A stretch of 64,000 nucleotides of DNA from the NCBI RefSeq assembly GCF_023856365.1, contig NC_064535.1, forward strand, positions 13,722,363 through 13,786,362. Direction: 5' to 3'. Shown one piece after another: positions 34,201-49,200 of the stretch. The translations under genes and the position numbers were made by a program. The notes under the pieces are model-generated. The model was given only the letters and a program-made list of their open reading frames with translations. It did not search any database and had not been told where the DNA came from. The number at the start of each line of letters is the position of its first letter. Position 1 is the stretch's first letter. The DNA is from Brienomyrus brachyistius. Its lineage: Eukaryota > Chordata > Actinopteri > Osteoglossiformes > Mormyridae.

Positions 34201-37200
34201 CCATTAATCAGGCATCATCAATAACTGCCCCGTAGCTACCATCTGCAAGAAGGGTACTGGAGGAGCTGCCAGCCCCCCTCCTGGCCCCCCGCTGCATGGG
34301 AATGGTGCGACACGACTGAACTGTGATCAATCACTGAGGCCAGACAGAGACCATAACAGACAAGGAGAGAGAGGGTCTGCGCTGTGTGTAGAGCCAGCTT
34401 GTGCCCCATCCAGTATGGCAACGGGTTAAAGAGAGAGCTCAAGCAAGAAAAAAACAGAGAAATTGAAGTCCATTACGTGTAAAGTCAACTGGGGCTCAAT
34501 GTAGTATTACTCCTGGCCAAGGATGAGTAGGCCAGATACACCAGGGGTTGGGTAGAGGAGTGTCAGTTAACTAGAAAGCAGTGAAACATATAAAAACTTG
34601 GTGGTTATTTTTAAAAACCGGCAATGCACAATGGACCAAACAGGGGGGCTTACAAAACAAGCCACTAACTGTGCAGCACACCTGTAATTAACCAAAATAA
34701 TAACAGGTGCAAACACCAAGTATCAGCCACCCCATGGAAACAATTAGACAATCAACTCTAGGCAATGTGACACAGTTTAAGTACAAACATCGCATGGAAT
34801 ACAACCAATGAATGAATATTTACGGCCCAGAAAACAAATCCAACAATAACCACAATTAATTTGACAATATAAATCCTATTAAAATAATGATGAATGATAA
34901 CGGTTCTCCTACTAATGGAAAAAAATTGAGAAAGTATAAAATTGCAAGTGTAGCCGTGAAAGCGTTTGATGCTCTTTTGTTTTTGAGAGCTTGTATAACA
35001 GGACAACTTTGGAAATACAGAAGCCGACTGCAGCCACAGCTTGCAGTTAATGTCCTCCTTGCATTAATTATTTGTTTTCTAGTTACTGGTTATGTGACCC
35101 CCCCCTCCCAATCTTGGAGGTGGACTTCCTGCCCACTCTTTTTTCCCCTGACATAGATAGGGAGGAACACCCAGTCCCTCCCCCCCACCCAGCCATCCCA
35201 TTTTGGGAGGGTGGGGTCTTTCACACAGTGGGTACCCTGCATGCCTGACACACGGCACTGTGTGGAGATGGATCCCTCCAAAGGCTGAGGTGTGACACTT
35301 AGCTATGCGCTCTGTGAGTGCCTCTTCTTACTCTCTCACTGCCTGGTCCCTTTTAGGCCTTTTTTGCCCCCCCCCCCCAATCCTTCTCATTCCCCATACC
35401 CCCTTGCTGTGCTACATTGCACAATACAGTGAGTGTTTGGACCCAGAGCCTTATAAATGCCTGTAATTATATCACAAGAACAGCAGCATATCTTCCTTAG
35501 GGCACAGTAATTACAGGCTCCTCTCAGCCTCCCTGTAATTACCCACTCCCGTCCCATACCATGCTGACCTCACCCGGACTCCCCAACCCCTCCCCCACCC
35601 ACTCACTCCAAACCAACGAGCGGAATGGAAGACAGTAGCTTCCCACACAAAAACAAAAAGAGTTATTAGCAAAGAATTAAGACCACACCCAACACCAGTG
35701 CACAATTCACCTGCCCACCCACTCTAACCGACACTCAAAACAAGACATGCAGGCATGTGAACAATCTGCCTGTTGTTAACATGCAACCCCCCCCCCTCTT
35801 GCCCTCTGACCCTGAAGAGACAACAGCAATGACCTCAGCAGTCAGCACCCCACCCCGTCTGGGCCCAGCCCATCCAGGAAACGTCGCCCAGGCAGGAGCC
35901 GCTCTCATAAATCATGCCCCCCAGGTGAGTGTGTTTGCACTGGTCTGATTTTTTTGTACCCGCTCCCACCCCTCACAGTTTCACACAATACACTTACTTG
36001 ACATGGCTCAAGAATTTGGGTTTCTGGAGGCAGTGGGGGTTGGGGACAATTGGTTAGTGTTCTTATCATTTTGCTGTATTCTCATGGTGGCTTAGAAAAT
36101 GCCATGTGCCTCGGAAATGATATCATTGATAAACTGACACTATGGTGCGTTCGTTTTTCTCTCAGAACTCAACAAACAAGAAACATGAACTAGTCAAACC
36201 ACATTAAAAGCTTTATAAAATATTTTAGTACATTCGTAGCGATATTCTTTTTTCAAGAGGCAAACAAATTACAAACAAACTAAAGACACTAACAAGTCTG
36301 GTAAAAATCTGATATTGCATGCTAAGATACTGTTTACGGTCACGATATGGTATTCTCTAAATCGAACACGTGCAATTACATTTATAATTATTAATAATTA
36401 TAAATAATAACAAATTTAACAAAATAAACATTGTTAAAGATTTGTAAAATAGAATTACTGTTGAATGTGTAAGATGCCATGTTGAAATTACGTCACAGGG
36501 GCAACTCGGACAAGAAAATTCTGTCCGACATCAACGTCATAAAAGAGGCGTGTTTGTGACAGGAAGTGACATTTTTTGTGACGTTTTCGTCCGAGTTCCG
36601 AGTCGGAGAGAAATAATCAAACGCAGCATTATTAAATGGGGGTGGTGGTTGTAGCCCTGTGAGTAAGCTGTCGAGCTCACTGTGGGCTCACTGCTGAGGT
36701 CTGGTAACTGGGAGGAGTTTGGAAAATTGCTTACTTGGCTCCTGAGTGGAAAATGATGGCCCTGGAATATAGTTTACCCAGCAAAGCAAGGTGCTGCACC
36801 GTATCATGGTTGGCAGAGTGGTCAGCTTGGGCTACCAGAGGATTCATGACATCATGGGACAAGCAGAACCTTTTGTGTTAGGTGGGTGAGCTTGGTGGAT
36901 GGTTACCTCACATTTGCAAACCAGCACTCTGCCAGTCACACCAGGGTCCCCCTGAATAGCTTGCCAACCAAGAAGAAGGACTACTTCCTATGACACTTTG
37001 TGGAAACGCAGCACACTTCATTTAGGGCTGTGAGTCCAATTGTCTCCTTCTGGCCGTCACTTTTCAACCTTTTAATTATCAGCCTGCCCAACGTATTTGC
37101 TGGAATATGTAAAAATACAGAAATGTCCAGTAAAATGGGCTTAATTGGGCCATAGTTAGACAGTATGAAGATCCAGCTCTAAAACTCAAATCATTTCCGT

Positions 37201-40200
37201 GACGTTTGCATATTCACAGGCTTTCCCTCTGTGCAGCCGCAGGCCAATTGGGGACCGGCTTTGGGGACGCCCCCATTTTCCACACATGGACCGGTAAGCA
37301 CAGCAGTCTCTGTTTACACTAGATGATGCCCCCCCCCTTTCTCCCAGAAGGTACCCCGAGGAAGGGGTGTGAACGTGAATCAAACTTCCTGCAAAAATTA
37401 CATCAGACACGGTGACCAGGTAACTAGAGGAGACCAGGATAGGGGGGTGGGGGGATGCAGGTGACCAGGTTACCGGGGAGATTGAGAGGGTAGATGGAGG
37501 GAGAGTGAGAGAACAAAGCAACACGGAAAGCCAAGAGAGCAAGCCAAGGATTACGGAAGGAATACACTGAAGGGACAGGATCTCACACTTCACCTCACCT
37601 TAGCTGCCGTTGTCATTGTTGCCCTTGTTCACGTCGCCAGCGACATAAGTCAGGTAATTCGCCCTGACAAGGACCAAAGCGGATGGCTAAGTGTTCTGGC
37701 AGTGCCATTTATCGTGCATGGATCCTGGTTAAACTGAGCCAATCCGACAGATCCGAGACACATGGGACCAAAACAAGCCGACGTCTCTCTCACACACAAA
37801 CACACACAAGCACACACGTGTGCAAACATCATCTCTCCTCCTCTCCGTCGTTGCGTCCTGCTTGCATCAGAGGCCTGCTCCCCTGGGTATTGAGGGAGGA
37901 GCTACGGGTTAGAGAGAACAAGAGAGGAGAGGACGTGGAGGTAGGGAGAAGGAGGAACGATCGATTTACTTGAGCTCCCGACTCTTACCCTGGAGGGGGG
38001 TACGGCATTTCTTAATTAACAAGTGACAGTGCTGGGCTCACCCTGTCACTCTACTGCTGCAGACCCAGCAATCTTTGCAGACACCCATGCACCAAACATG
38101 ATGTGACAGCTGACCTTTTGTATTTGACCTTTTACCTTTAACAGGAAGCAGCTTACCGAATGGCACGAGCCAGACTCATGCTGCAATTGAAATAGAATTA
38201 TAATAGAAGAATAATGAATGAAATAAGTCAACAGCACAGGACTGTTTCGCTTACGCAGCTTGGCACATTGCGACAGGAATGTCTGACAAGTTTCCTAATA
38301 TGCAACTCTTACGATGTTGCCTTTCATCATATGCGACTAGCCCAGATCGCATGGAGGCATGAAGCAGACCCACGCTTGCCTCCGCTGCCTACGGCCACTT
38401 CATTTGAGGGAATGCGGCGTTACCACTAAAGTACACATCACTGTGTTTCCTTGCTGGCCTGCAGCAGGCACATCCTGCTGTGAACCATCCCACCCAGCTG
38501 GGCCACATCACCGTATGGGCAGGAAACAACTTGGATGCTAAATGCCACAGCGTCAGACCAGAGAAGAGTTTGCCCTGAAATGAAATCTGCTGTTTTTTTC
38601 CAGAAAAAAGGACAATATTCCCCCAAAGCAAAGAGAAGCCTTTATATGTGATAATTACCAGTATTCTCTCATTAGTCCACAGTGCTACATTATTTATGAA
38701 TGTCAGTTTAGCATTCCTTGTTGTTATGGCCTTCTCTCCGGCATAATCAGTCTGCATCCCCAGGCTGGCTGTAACTGCAGTGTAACTCAATACATGCTCC
38801 TGAACTGGTATCGGACTGATGTTGGTCGCTGTTATACGATTGACCTGTTATACATCACTTCTGAATTATTTGTGAAGAGAAGCCGAATTTGCGATTTAGG
38901 GTTCTCAAAGGAATGGCCGTCAGGTTCGAAGGTCAGTGAATAGAAATCCGAATAAACTGACAAAATAGGTTTTGCTTCAATTTGCCAGCCAGTAGGACAG
39001 TCATATCATAATGGGCCGAATGGTCTGACGGTGTTTCAAGATACGTGATGGCTTGTAGACAGGAATGTGTGCCAATGAAGAGTCTTAAGGTTTGATATCT
39101 TCTCACATGGATGTCTGTGTTAAAGATTTTCTATATAAAGCCGAGGTGTTTTGTCATTGTGCGCATACATTCACATGTGGGACTTGCTGTTCAATAAAAC
39201 TTGCATTTTAATTGGGAGATTTAACTTTTAGATAAACCCACGTTTAGGTAAATGCATGCACACCATGCCTCAGAACTCTTAAATTACTGTGTTATAATAA
39301 TGCTAATATATTAATAATAATCATTATAATATTAACAACAATAATAATACATCAGACTTTTATATTAAAGTGTAAAAAGTGTCGTAAAGTTTTAATCCGT
39401 GTTCTGGCTTTTCACCTTGTCCCAGCACTGAGCTGTGAAACAGAGCGATGCTGAGGTGACCTTGAGATTGAGATTCAATCCCCCTTCTTCACGGATCAGC
39501 ACATTTCATATCTTTAAGGTGTTTAAAGTTAGAAAAAACGCATAATTATTCTTTACCTGTGTTCATGAGGTTTGAAAATCATGTAAATGTATGATGCATG
39601 AATAGTGATACGTTATGCTTAATGTGTTACAATATTAGCTATGAGTATTATGACTAACCCAAATCGATTGCATGAAAAAAAGTATAAACAGGTCAACTAA
39701 CAACTGGCTGTCGTGTCTTAGGATAATGGAATGGTAATTTCAAACAAAGTCCCACAAAAACATTTTGGAGTGGAATCTGAGCTGAGCTCAGGGTGGTGGT
39801 CATTGCAGGAGTGCATGGTTTGTCATGGGGTCATGGAGCTGACGCCGCAAGGCTGGAATGGAGGCACAGAACAGCAAAGCTAACCAAACAGAGAGACTGT
39901 ATTATAGAAGAAACCACAATCAAAATGGAATCGCAAACCCTGCAAGTAAACCGCAACTGGGACAAAAACCAGCTCAAAAATATGTAAAAAACACAAAGAA
40001 ACACGGAAACATAAAACCAAGATGAAGACACCCTTCTCCACATTTTCCGTTCTCTAACATTCTGCTCATTACATCCATCCAGCTGACCTTATAAAAAACC
40101 CTAACCAAGCAATTAGTCTAGCCAGGCTGGGTTTACTTCACCTGTAGGCACAAGGCAAGCGATCAGTCCCTTTGGAAATGACAACGTTGCCCTAAACCCT

Positions 40201-43200
40201 GCTGCTGCTCTACCTCCTGCTTCCTCACAAGGTGCACACATCAAACAGTGGCTTAATCCACTAATATTAGATGCTTGCGTACCCAGAACACTGCATATCC
40301 AGGGGTTCTATGGTGTCCTACTAGGGACAAACAGCACGGCGTCTGAATGCTACACCCTTAAGAACATACTTATTTAAGAAGCTTGCATTTCCCATGAGAA
40401 TGATTAAGTGCCATTTCATCGCTGTTGTCCCTTGGGCCAGACATTGACGAGAGATTCACATCGGCCAGTCATTTTAATATCAACCACGAACACTGCAGTG
40501 GCCTGATTGAGAAAGGGGATTTACTGTTGACCTGGATAAGAAAATATTGATCACAATAGGAACAAAGAGAAAAGGATGCAATGAGTTTACTCAGTTCAAG
40601 AATTCGGCTCTTGAACTCGGAGGAATCGACACAATCCCGACCTCAGAATTCAAGATGGCTGCGCCCTTTATCAACAGAAATTTTATACTGTTTATTAGTG
40701 CTTACGTCTTATTTGTGGCTCATTAAATAAATCAACACACAATACTGTCCAACTTACCTGTTTTATGCACAAAACACCGCGTAATGTGTTGTTATTAACA
40801 GATATTGCTAACAATGGCTAACAATTAACCAGGCTAGAACTGCATTTCATGTTCAATCAGATTGTTTGTCGGAATTAAGGTAGTCCAGGCTAAATGTAAG
40901 CGAATGAAGATAAAGCCCATTTAAGCAAAAAATCTTGCTTTTTGAAACGGGTCCTTGGTGTTGTTAAATGGCTTGTATTGGAATGTGTTTAACTCATGTG
41001 TGATATCATTGCCAGTCCCAAACTCCAAGGTAAATGAAACATAGCATTAATTACAGACAAAAACTCTGGTCAGTAGGACATCCAACAGACAAATGTATGA
41101 CAGTTTTGTTTGATTCCACCACTCTGTCCAGACAAAAGAACACTGGCATGACTGTCAGACCCACTTAAATGCTGATTGATACTGAAATGCCGATACTGCA
41201 TAATGAATATATCAGATGAAATTACATGCAATTTTGTATTTGCATGCTTTAGATGCATATAGTGGGTTGGACTTCTTACAATTGTACCTCCATGCAGAAC
41301 TCCTGATTGGTAAATGGGATGACTCCGGTCACACTAGACTTTCCTTGAATGTAGCCTTGTGAGATCAAAACAAAAAATATGGCAGGGCCAACACAGTGAG
41401 CCATGCCAAAAGCACTGGTCTGGACTTCAAAAACAATATACACACACAGATGAGGGGAAGGGGAGGGCAGGGGGAACATGTTTAAAAAGGCGATTCTAAG
41501 CTCTGTCCTAGCCTTCTCATTTAAAGCCAGTAAACAGTCTTTGGAATCAGACTGAGGCCTTTTGGAAAGCCTGTCTCATTTCTGTCAAGAAGCATTGCAA
41601 AGGTTCCGTGAAGTGCTCTTTGGAACACCGCCAGAATGCCATGCAAGCACCCAGCAGTTGTTTGGTAGGACCCTTCCCAGAATGCTTCACTCTACCCTTA
41701 CCGACCCCTGATGAATACATATGCTATCTAGAGGAAGGTCAAGTTGTGCGACTAGCCAGGGCCACCTCAGAAGTTTCTGTACAGTTCTAAAGGGAGTTAA
41801 GCCTGGCAAGTGGTTGGAAAGCACATCTGAACACAGTTCGACCCTGGCAGAGTACAGAGGTGAACACTCACGTGCACACACACAATAGTCAGAAGGCAAG
41901 TGTCCCCTTCTGTCTGATGTGTGTTTCATAAGGCTACTCTACTTCAGCCCAAGTGGTAAATATGTTACAACTCTGGACACCACAACCTTTTGTTCCTGGC
42001 TGTGTAGCACATCAGATTTCCGATCCAACATTTCTCTTTAAGAACTTGACCAAGGTGCGTCATGTTCACACTTCACCTATACCATGCTGGAGGTAAGTAA
42101 GAAGTAATGGTCCCCAACAGCTCTACAACTTTTAGGTTCCTGAATATAAACCATTACTCTCACCCCATGTGAAAAGACTGTGTTGACCTCTCAGCACCTA
42201 ATCGAACTGCCCCATGTAGAGGCGAGGAAACTACAATATTGAACAATGGGAGACGCCTCTTGATCAATCGGCTTTCGACTGGAGAATCTGCTGTAACCAT
42301 TAACAACATGTGTGCAATTTTTCATGCAAACAGGCCCCGATCTGTTAAACCATTTGGATGTTCACAGCAGCATGGCGCGACATAATAAATTATCCATAAT
42401 TGATTTTTGTCATACCTGAAAGGCCCTTCCCACCAATGACAGACACGCACCGGTGGCTAAATCATGCCGTTAATGACTGCTGAGGCTCACGGGCAGGAGA
42501 AAGGAAGAGGCTTGCACAGTGTGCTGAATTGATTATGAGGATGAGTGGCAGACAGGGATGACTAGAAAAAAACTGTGTGAAAAGGCTTAGCTCTTGTGGG
42601 ATGAAGGAGTCACTTCTGTAAAGGGAATGATTTGCGTCCAATGGCAGCTCTAGTAGAGGGCAGCTGTGGAAGGTGAAGGCTTTGTGCCCTGTAGCTGCAG
42701 GAAAGGGGCAAGAAGATGTAAGGTAAGGGTTGCAGAGGTAAGACCCTCATTGCTCCACTGACACCTCCACAGCTTCGCTCTCCATAATGGATCCCTAATG
42801 TACGATATCCATCACAGGACTGTCTATGCATTGCTACTCTCCCCGGGTCGCTACAGCACAGGCTTTTAAATCCCCCTTTTTTCACGAAAAAAAATGAGGA
42901 AGATGATGAATGACGGAGGAGAGACAGAAGGAAATGAGACAGAGAGAACGAGAACAAGTCAAGGCAGGAATCTCACCATTTTCTGACTTGTCCTCAGAGA
43001 TGTTTTTTAAACACAACTTTGTGGTCAAACAGGTTACAAACTTTTGCTTATCTGCTATCTGATACCCCATGCTGCAGTCTGGGAGACCTATTTAATGGCT
43101 TTGCTCATGGGTATGGACAGATTTCAGAAGAAACACATTAGACAATTCACCACTCACCATCTGATAAACACAGCAAAATAGTCTAAATATGTGGAAGTGG

Positions 43201-46200
43201 AGGGGACAGTTTGAAGAAAGTAAAACCGTCACTGTAAATAGTTATCCATTTGCTGTATCTGTTTAACTTTAAATGTACATCATGGGGCCTGTGGGAAATC
43301 AACAGAATCTGCAAAATGGGGAAAAAGCATAGTGCTTTTATAACACAAACACACGTCTCCCTATTATTCTGCCTTGGGCCACTACACTAAATATACTTGC
43401 TCCTGATCTCTGCTCCCTAATTTATCTTCATAGGAAGGTGAACCAGAATAACAGGATGGGAGCTTATGAAGCACACAGAAATTTCAAACAGTGGAGAACA
43501 TGGAACCGGGTAGAAAGCATCTTGGGTGGTGGCCATACCATCAGGAACATATAGAGAGAAGTGGGGCATCCTTCATCTCTCCCAGAATTCCCTAGGGAAC
43601 TTCTCGTGAATATAGAAGGGGTTGGATCATTGCACCAACTGCTGACAATGAACTTAGGAACCCTACTGTCCAAGGACTTGTCTGGCCTACGTGACGTAAG
43701 AGGGGGACCTTTTGGAAAGACAAAGCAGTGGGACAGGCTATATGACCCTTAAACAGGGATCTCGCTCTTTCTCTGTTCACCCTCCTGTTCCCTCCCTCCT
43801 GGTCACCACCACAGGAACTACAACTGGTATGTTCCCAGTGGCCTAAATACAACAAAACATGTATTAAAAGATGATATTTATTCAGCCTTCTATTGTTGTG
43901 CCGCCAAATCTGGGGCAACCCTCGAAAGGTTTAATCAATTTTAGAAAACAAAATTATATGAAAAATATAGCACAGTAAACAGAAAAATGATAATCTGAAT
44001 TACAGGCTAATGAAATTATGGCAATGTGATCTGTGTTTTGGGGAAAAAAAGTGTTGAAACTAAGGAAGCATTAGGTTGCATTAGCTTTCCAGGAGGTGAC
44101 TGATCAAGAGGAGAAGCAGCAAGAACCTGAAAGTCAGATGGAGAGGGAGACAGAGAAGGCATTACGTTTCCCAAGGTCCTCCTCTGCCTGCCAGCCCTCT
44201 TCAAGGATTAGCCTATTAGGGGAACAAGGATGCACTGGAGAGTCAGGTCACAGTTCGAAAGTGAATACTGTCACTTTGTAGGTCACTGGCTCCACTTGCC
44301 CTGCCAGTTTATGGCCCATTCATGGGCAGCAGCAACGTATTGTACCATACCAGCTCTCCACCGATGTCACTTGACTTGATTCCTCCTCTCTGACTGCTGC
44401 AGACCCATTAAAATATCGATGTGCTTGATTATTTCTACAGTAAAAATATATTGCAGCCCTGAACATCATGTGGCAGGGCTCCAAAGAGTAGCGGGTAACA
44501 TGGATGGTGAAAAGCGATAACTCAAGCACTGCATGCCTGATCTTTGACCTTTGACCCAGCTTGTATTAGCCCCTCCCTCCTTAATCACAGACGCATGAAC
44601 TCGCTGATGGAACGCTGCCTCTCAGTGACATCAGCACTTCTGGGAAGGGAGCTGCATTATGATGCAACTTTTCTTCACAGCCAAGCAAGATTACGACTCC
44701 TTAATCCGAGTCGGCCCTTCTGGGAAGCTGCGGTACCGTACTGAAGACCTCCGAACCTTCTAAGGTGCGGTGTGTGGCAAATTTCACAGTGTGAAGATAT
44801 CTATGGTGGATGGACACCTACTCCACATCATTCTCTCTTCTGTGCTTCATTAAATACAGATAAATAGAAGAAAAACCAATAATGTCTAAAATATTTATCT
44901 TAAAGTGCTAGCGAAAATTTATTTAACAATTAACTTGCTTTAGGAGTCGCATAGCTGATTTTAAGGTCGCACATAAATACTCATTAGGAAAAATAAAAAT
45001 TGCCATCATTCATTGGGCTTACATTCCTCTCTGCTGTAGTTGTTAAGTTAAAGTGCCATAAATGTACGATTTAAAGTTCATTAATGCCATCTAAACATTC
45101 CTGGCAGCTATTTTTATGAATATTAGTACTGTTATGAGCCCACATTTCTACCCGTGTTTATTACAATGGGAGTGGCTCCAACCGTGAGGTTATCTGTCAG
45201 TACCGAACTAAATAAGCACGACAGAAAATAGCATTTACTGTGGCGGTAATGACAGAGGCAGATCAAACGGGTACAGCCTGTCATTCTTACCCCGCGCTAT
45301 CAAAGTCCAGGTATTTATTGTCGAGATGGGCACCTTCACCCAGGATGTCTGTGTAATTATATGCAGGAAGACCTTCATTTTCTGCGTTCCACAAAACAGA
45401 ACATAAAAGGAGTTGCGGGCAGGGGCTTGTAATTGTCTTTCTCATTGTGGGAGAGAGAGAAGGAAAAAAACAGGGCAGCCATAAAATTCCTGCATATCCT
45501 GTTTACTGTGGCCGTCTCCCCTCTTGCCCTTCCCGCTCCTCCCACTGTGTCTCCACTCAATCGGCGGTTCATTATTCCTGAGTTTGACTGCAGTGGGGGG
45601 GGGGGGGGGGTACATTGCCTTCAGGACAGATGTGTAAATTGTTGTGCTAATGCATTGCCTTGGCGGCTGAGTCCGTTGGAGAGAGATTTGTGCACTTGGG
45701 TGACACCAAGTCACGGTCACTTGCTTGCCGTACTCAGAAGTGCGCACAAGTCTTTTTATAAGTTATGTACCCATGGGGTTTGATTTTGAAGAACTGATGA
45801 TTATTAATTAGTATTTCTCTGCCCTACAAACTTTGCCAAGTTGTCTGTGGTCCCATGTTGGCTGGCTTATCAAACGTTTCTCTTTCCATGCGTGATATGG
45901 GCTCTGTCAGCTGTTGCTTTTGACTGGCTCTCCTTCCACAATCCATATGTCCCAGCATGCTCTGTTCCAGTCTCCTCCCGGAGGATCCACCTGTCAACCG
46001 AGTGGAGCACTGACCCTGGCTCCTTGCTGGCAGACCCTTGGCGGTCCAGCCAATGGGATCCCATCTGCTGTCTTTCTGTGCGGCCTTCTGTCTGACAGAC
46101 TCCTGGTCTCCATTGGCCAGAAAATTCGTCAATCAGTCCTTAGTCACTGCTGGCAACCAATCTGAAGGCCCAGGGGAGCCAGTGAAGCTGAACGCCCCCC

Positions 46201-49200
46201 GTCCCCTTCCCTGCTACTTTGATTGGTCGCTAGTGTCCAATACACCTGGAACTGAAGGCTGCCAAAATCATCCTTGCCCAGGCAATACAAGTCCACTGGG
46301 GATCAACAGACCGATGTTAAACCTGTTTAGTCACGATTGCTAATGATCAACACACCCAATTTCACCCAGGGGCGTTCTGCTATTTTTATGCCTGTGTCCC
46401 AGTTAACGGCGATGTCTCTTACAGCATCTACCTCTCACACACCAAAGGTACATGCATGCAGAAACAAACAAAAAAAATGCAGAGAGCTACTACAGTCAAG
46501 AAATGTATTTTAACCCAAATGGATCAATACAGGAATGTCAAAAATGAGAGACCCTCGCTGAAGAATAAATCAATCAGACAGAACACAAGCAAATCTCCCA
46601 GTTCCTCCCAATCAATGGATGTGTTTGCAGTCGTAATGTGAAAATGTACTTTCCTCCTTCCAGTATGATGGGTGTCAGCCCCCAGAGTGCATGTTGGCAG
46701 GGGGGGCAGACAGGGAGTTTGATCCGAGACGCGCTAAGTTAATGAATCCTCTCCCGTCAGCATGTCCGTCCATCTGCTTTTGTAATCTCGCAAACATCGC
46801 GCAGCGGGGACTGTACACGCTGTACACCCAGGGCAGTGGGAAGGGGGGGTAGGAGTTGGGGAGGGGGGGGGGCATCTTTCATATGCATTTCCAACACTTT
46901 TACAGGGATCTTGCACTTGGGATTCAGGACCTGATTTGGGGCGTTTGGCCTGATGCCTGTCCTGTACAGTCCCAGCACCACACTCCCCAGCTAATCCCAG
47001 CGGAGCTGCAGTATGGAGGGGAGGTGAGTACGAGGGCAGCCATACATCCCATCTGTCCATCTGAAAGCAAGAGGTTTTGTTGAAGCCAGGGGGACTGTGC
47101 TGGCACACAGGTGTTCTCATACACTCTGGTACACACATACACAATAACACCAACAACACTCACGCGGAGGCATCAACAGAGTCACTCCTACAGTCGCACA
47201 CTCCCAAACTGACTTAGAGGGAAGGGGAGTGGATCTTGACACAGTAAATGCCAGATGTGATATTTCTGCTTTCCTGGCTAAAGGAAAAGGGGGGCGGGGG
47301 TGGGAGTAACTTTTCCAAGTGCAGGCCTGAAGCTTCAGAAGTGGCGGCATCCTCAGAGTGACCTTCAGACTAAAATCCGTCTCTTCTCAGCTCCGCTCGC
47401 AGCGCATCACGCCTGGTGCCCCAAGTAGGATCAACCATTCTGAGATTAGGACTCAAGATGCATCGAGGGGAGAATTTAAAGCACGCCTCATGTGACAGAG
47501 CGGGGGCTGGGAGAGGAAAATCTGCACTAAAGTCCAAGAAAGATGCCACCCCTTAATTCCTGCCATTTCATTATGTATTCGCTCTGCAAGAAGCCCCCTA
47601 CCCACAGCACTAATTTCTCTCATATGGCCTATCTGTTTGCAGGGCCGGGCCGGCGTGGTATCAACCGGGGCTGCACGCCTATGCTCCAAGAGATGACTAA
47701 CCGGGATCGAAACTTACAACCTTCCCACTCCCAGTCCGCATTCCCATTGCGGCAAGCTGAGTATGTAAATTAGAACGAGGCTGCATGACAGGTCTTTAAA
47801 CGTCAAAGGCAGAGACTCTGAGGTACGAAATACCACAGTTTAGGGGAATTGCTGTCATGGATGTTTTCTCCCTTCTCTAATGCACACATTGAGACATATG
47901 CCGTCTGCCTCGTAAGCACACACCTGCAGTGACACATGGCTTTACTGTGTACAGACACATTGTCACTGTTTGACTTATAACATGCGTAATATGCATGTGC
48001 ACACACACATACAATGTGTCCCTCAGAAACACACACATGCACACAAAAATCCCATTGTTTCTCTGGCAAACATGCACGCCTGCACACAAACACAATCACA
48101 CACACATACATCATTTCAGGCTCTTCCAGGGGGCGTTTCCCCAATTCCTCTACACCAACACCAGCTGCACTGGGGTGCTAAGAAAAGCCCCCTCTGTGGC
48201 ACTGATGCCCCTTGCTGAACAAACAAAGAAGCCCCCCACCCCCACCCTTTACTTCCTTACCCGGGGGGCAGATGGGATCTTAATAAGCGTTTAACTTAGA
48301 GAAATGTGATTTTCCACGCCAACTTCTAAAGCATAATTCCCAAACTGTGCTGGGGGTATAGACCTAGGAGGGCTTGGGAAGGGGCAGTGAGGGGGGAGAG
48401 AGTGAGAGAATGGGGGGGGGGGGAGTCAAGACAGGCTGAAAAGGATGGAGGAGAGAGCGGCAGAGGATTTGAGCACAAAGCTAAAATAAACAAGATAAAA
48501 TGGCAGAAGAAAATGAAATGGCAGACTGAGTGGAAGAAACAGATGAAAGAGAGGGACTGGAATATGAAGGGATGGATGGGGGGTCAATAAAGAGTGAAAG
48601 GAAGGTAATAAAGCTCTGGTGATGTTGGAAGATGTGCAGGTACAAACTCCTCGAAGGTGCAATCGCCCCTTCTGATAATCACTTTTTTATGGAGGCATAG
48701 ATACTTTTGTAGGCCTTTGGAATAAACCACACACACACACACACACACACAAACTGTGAGTGCCATAATCTCACAGCATGGACCCAGCTGAACTAGCCTT
48801 TGAAGACAAAAGCCTTACTAAGAAGATGAGGGTAACGTCAGCCCCCTCAAAAACTTTGAGACTCTCTCAGACTAGCCTTGGGGCCACTGAGCGGCCAAAT
48901 GCGCATCATGCCTTTTTACTCATATTTCTGCGAAATGTGAGAGCAGGAGGGTCGTCCAAGCTTGGCGTTCGGGAAGACTTTGCCATTCCCAGGCCAGCGG
49001 CGCTAAGATGGCACGAGATGAGATGGTTGTTGTGGAAGCATCACCTTACCGATGGGTCTGCACTCTGAGGCCTACCGTGGAGATGCACGACCAAAGTTAT
49101 GCTTTGGCGTGCCCATGTTCATGTGTGAAAACTCTGGCACCCCCACACAAAATGTCACATACTAGCATCGGGTTGTACACTGAAGTGGGTAGGAGCTTTT

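Noticed and set aside
46734..47159. 141-codon minus-strand open frame in unc5b intron 1
   Set aside because: It contains low-complexity Pro-rich sequence from a G-rich tract (46838-46873). No family resemblance or exon boundaries, and phases do not fit unc5b.
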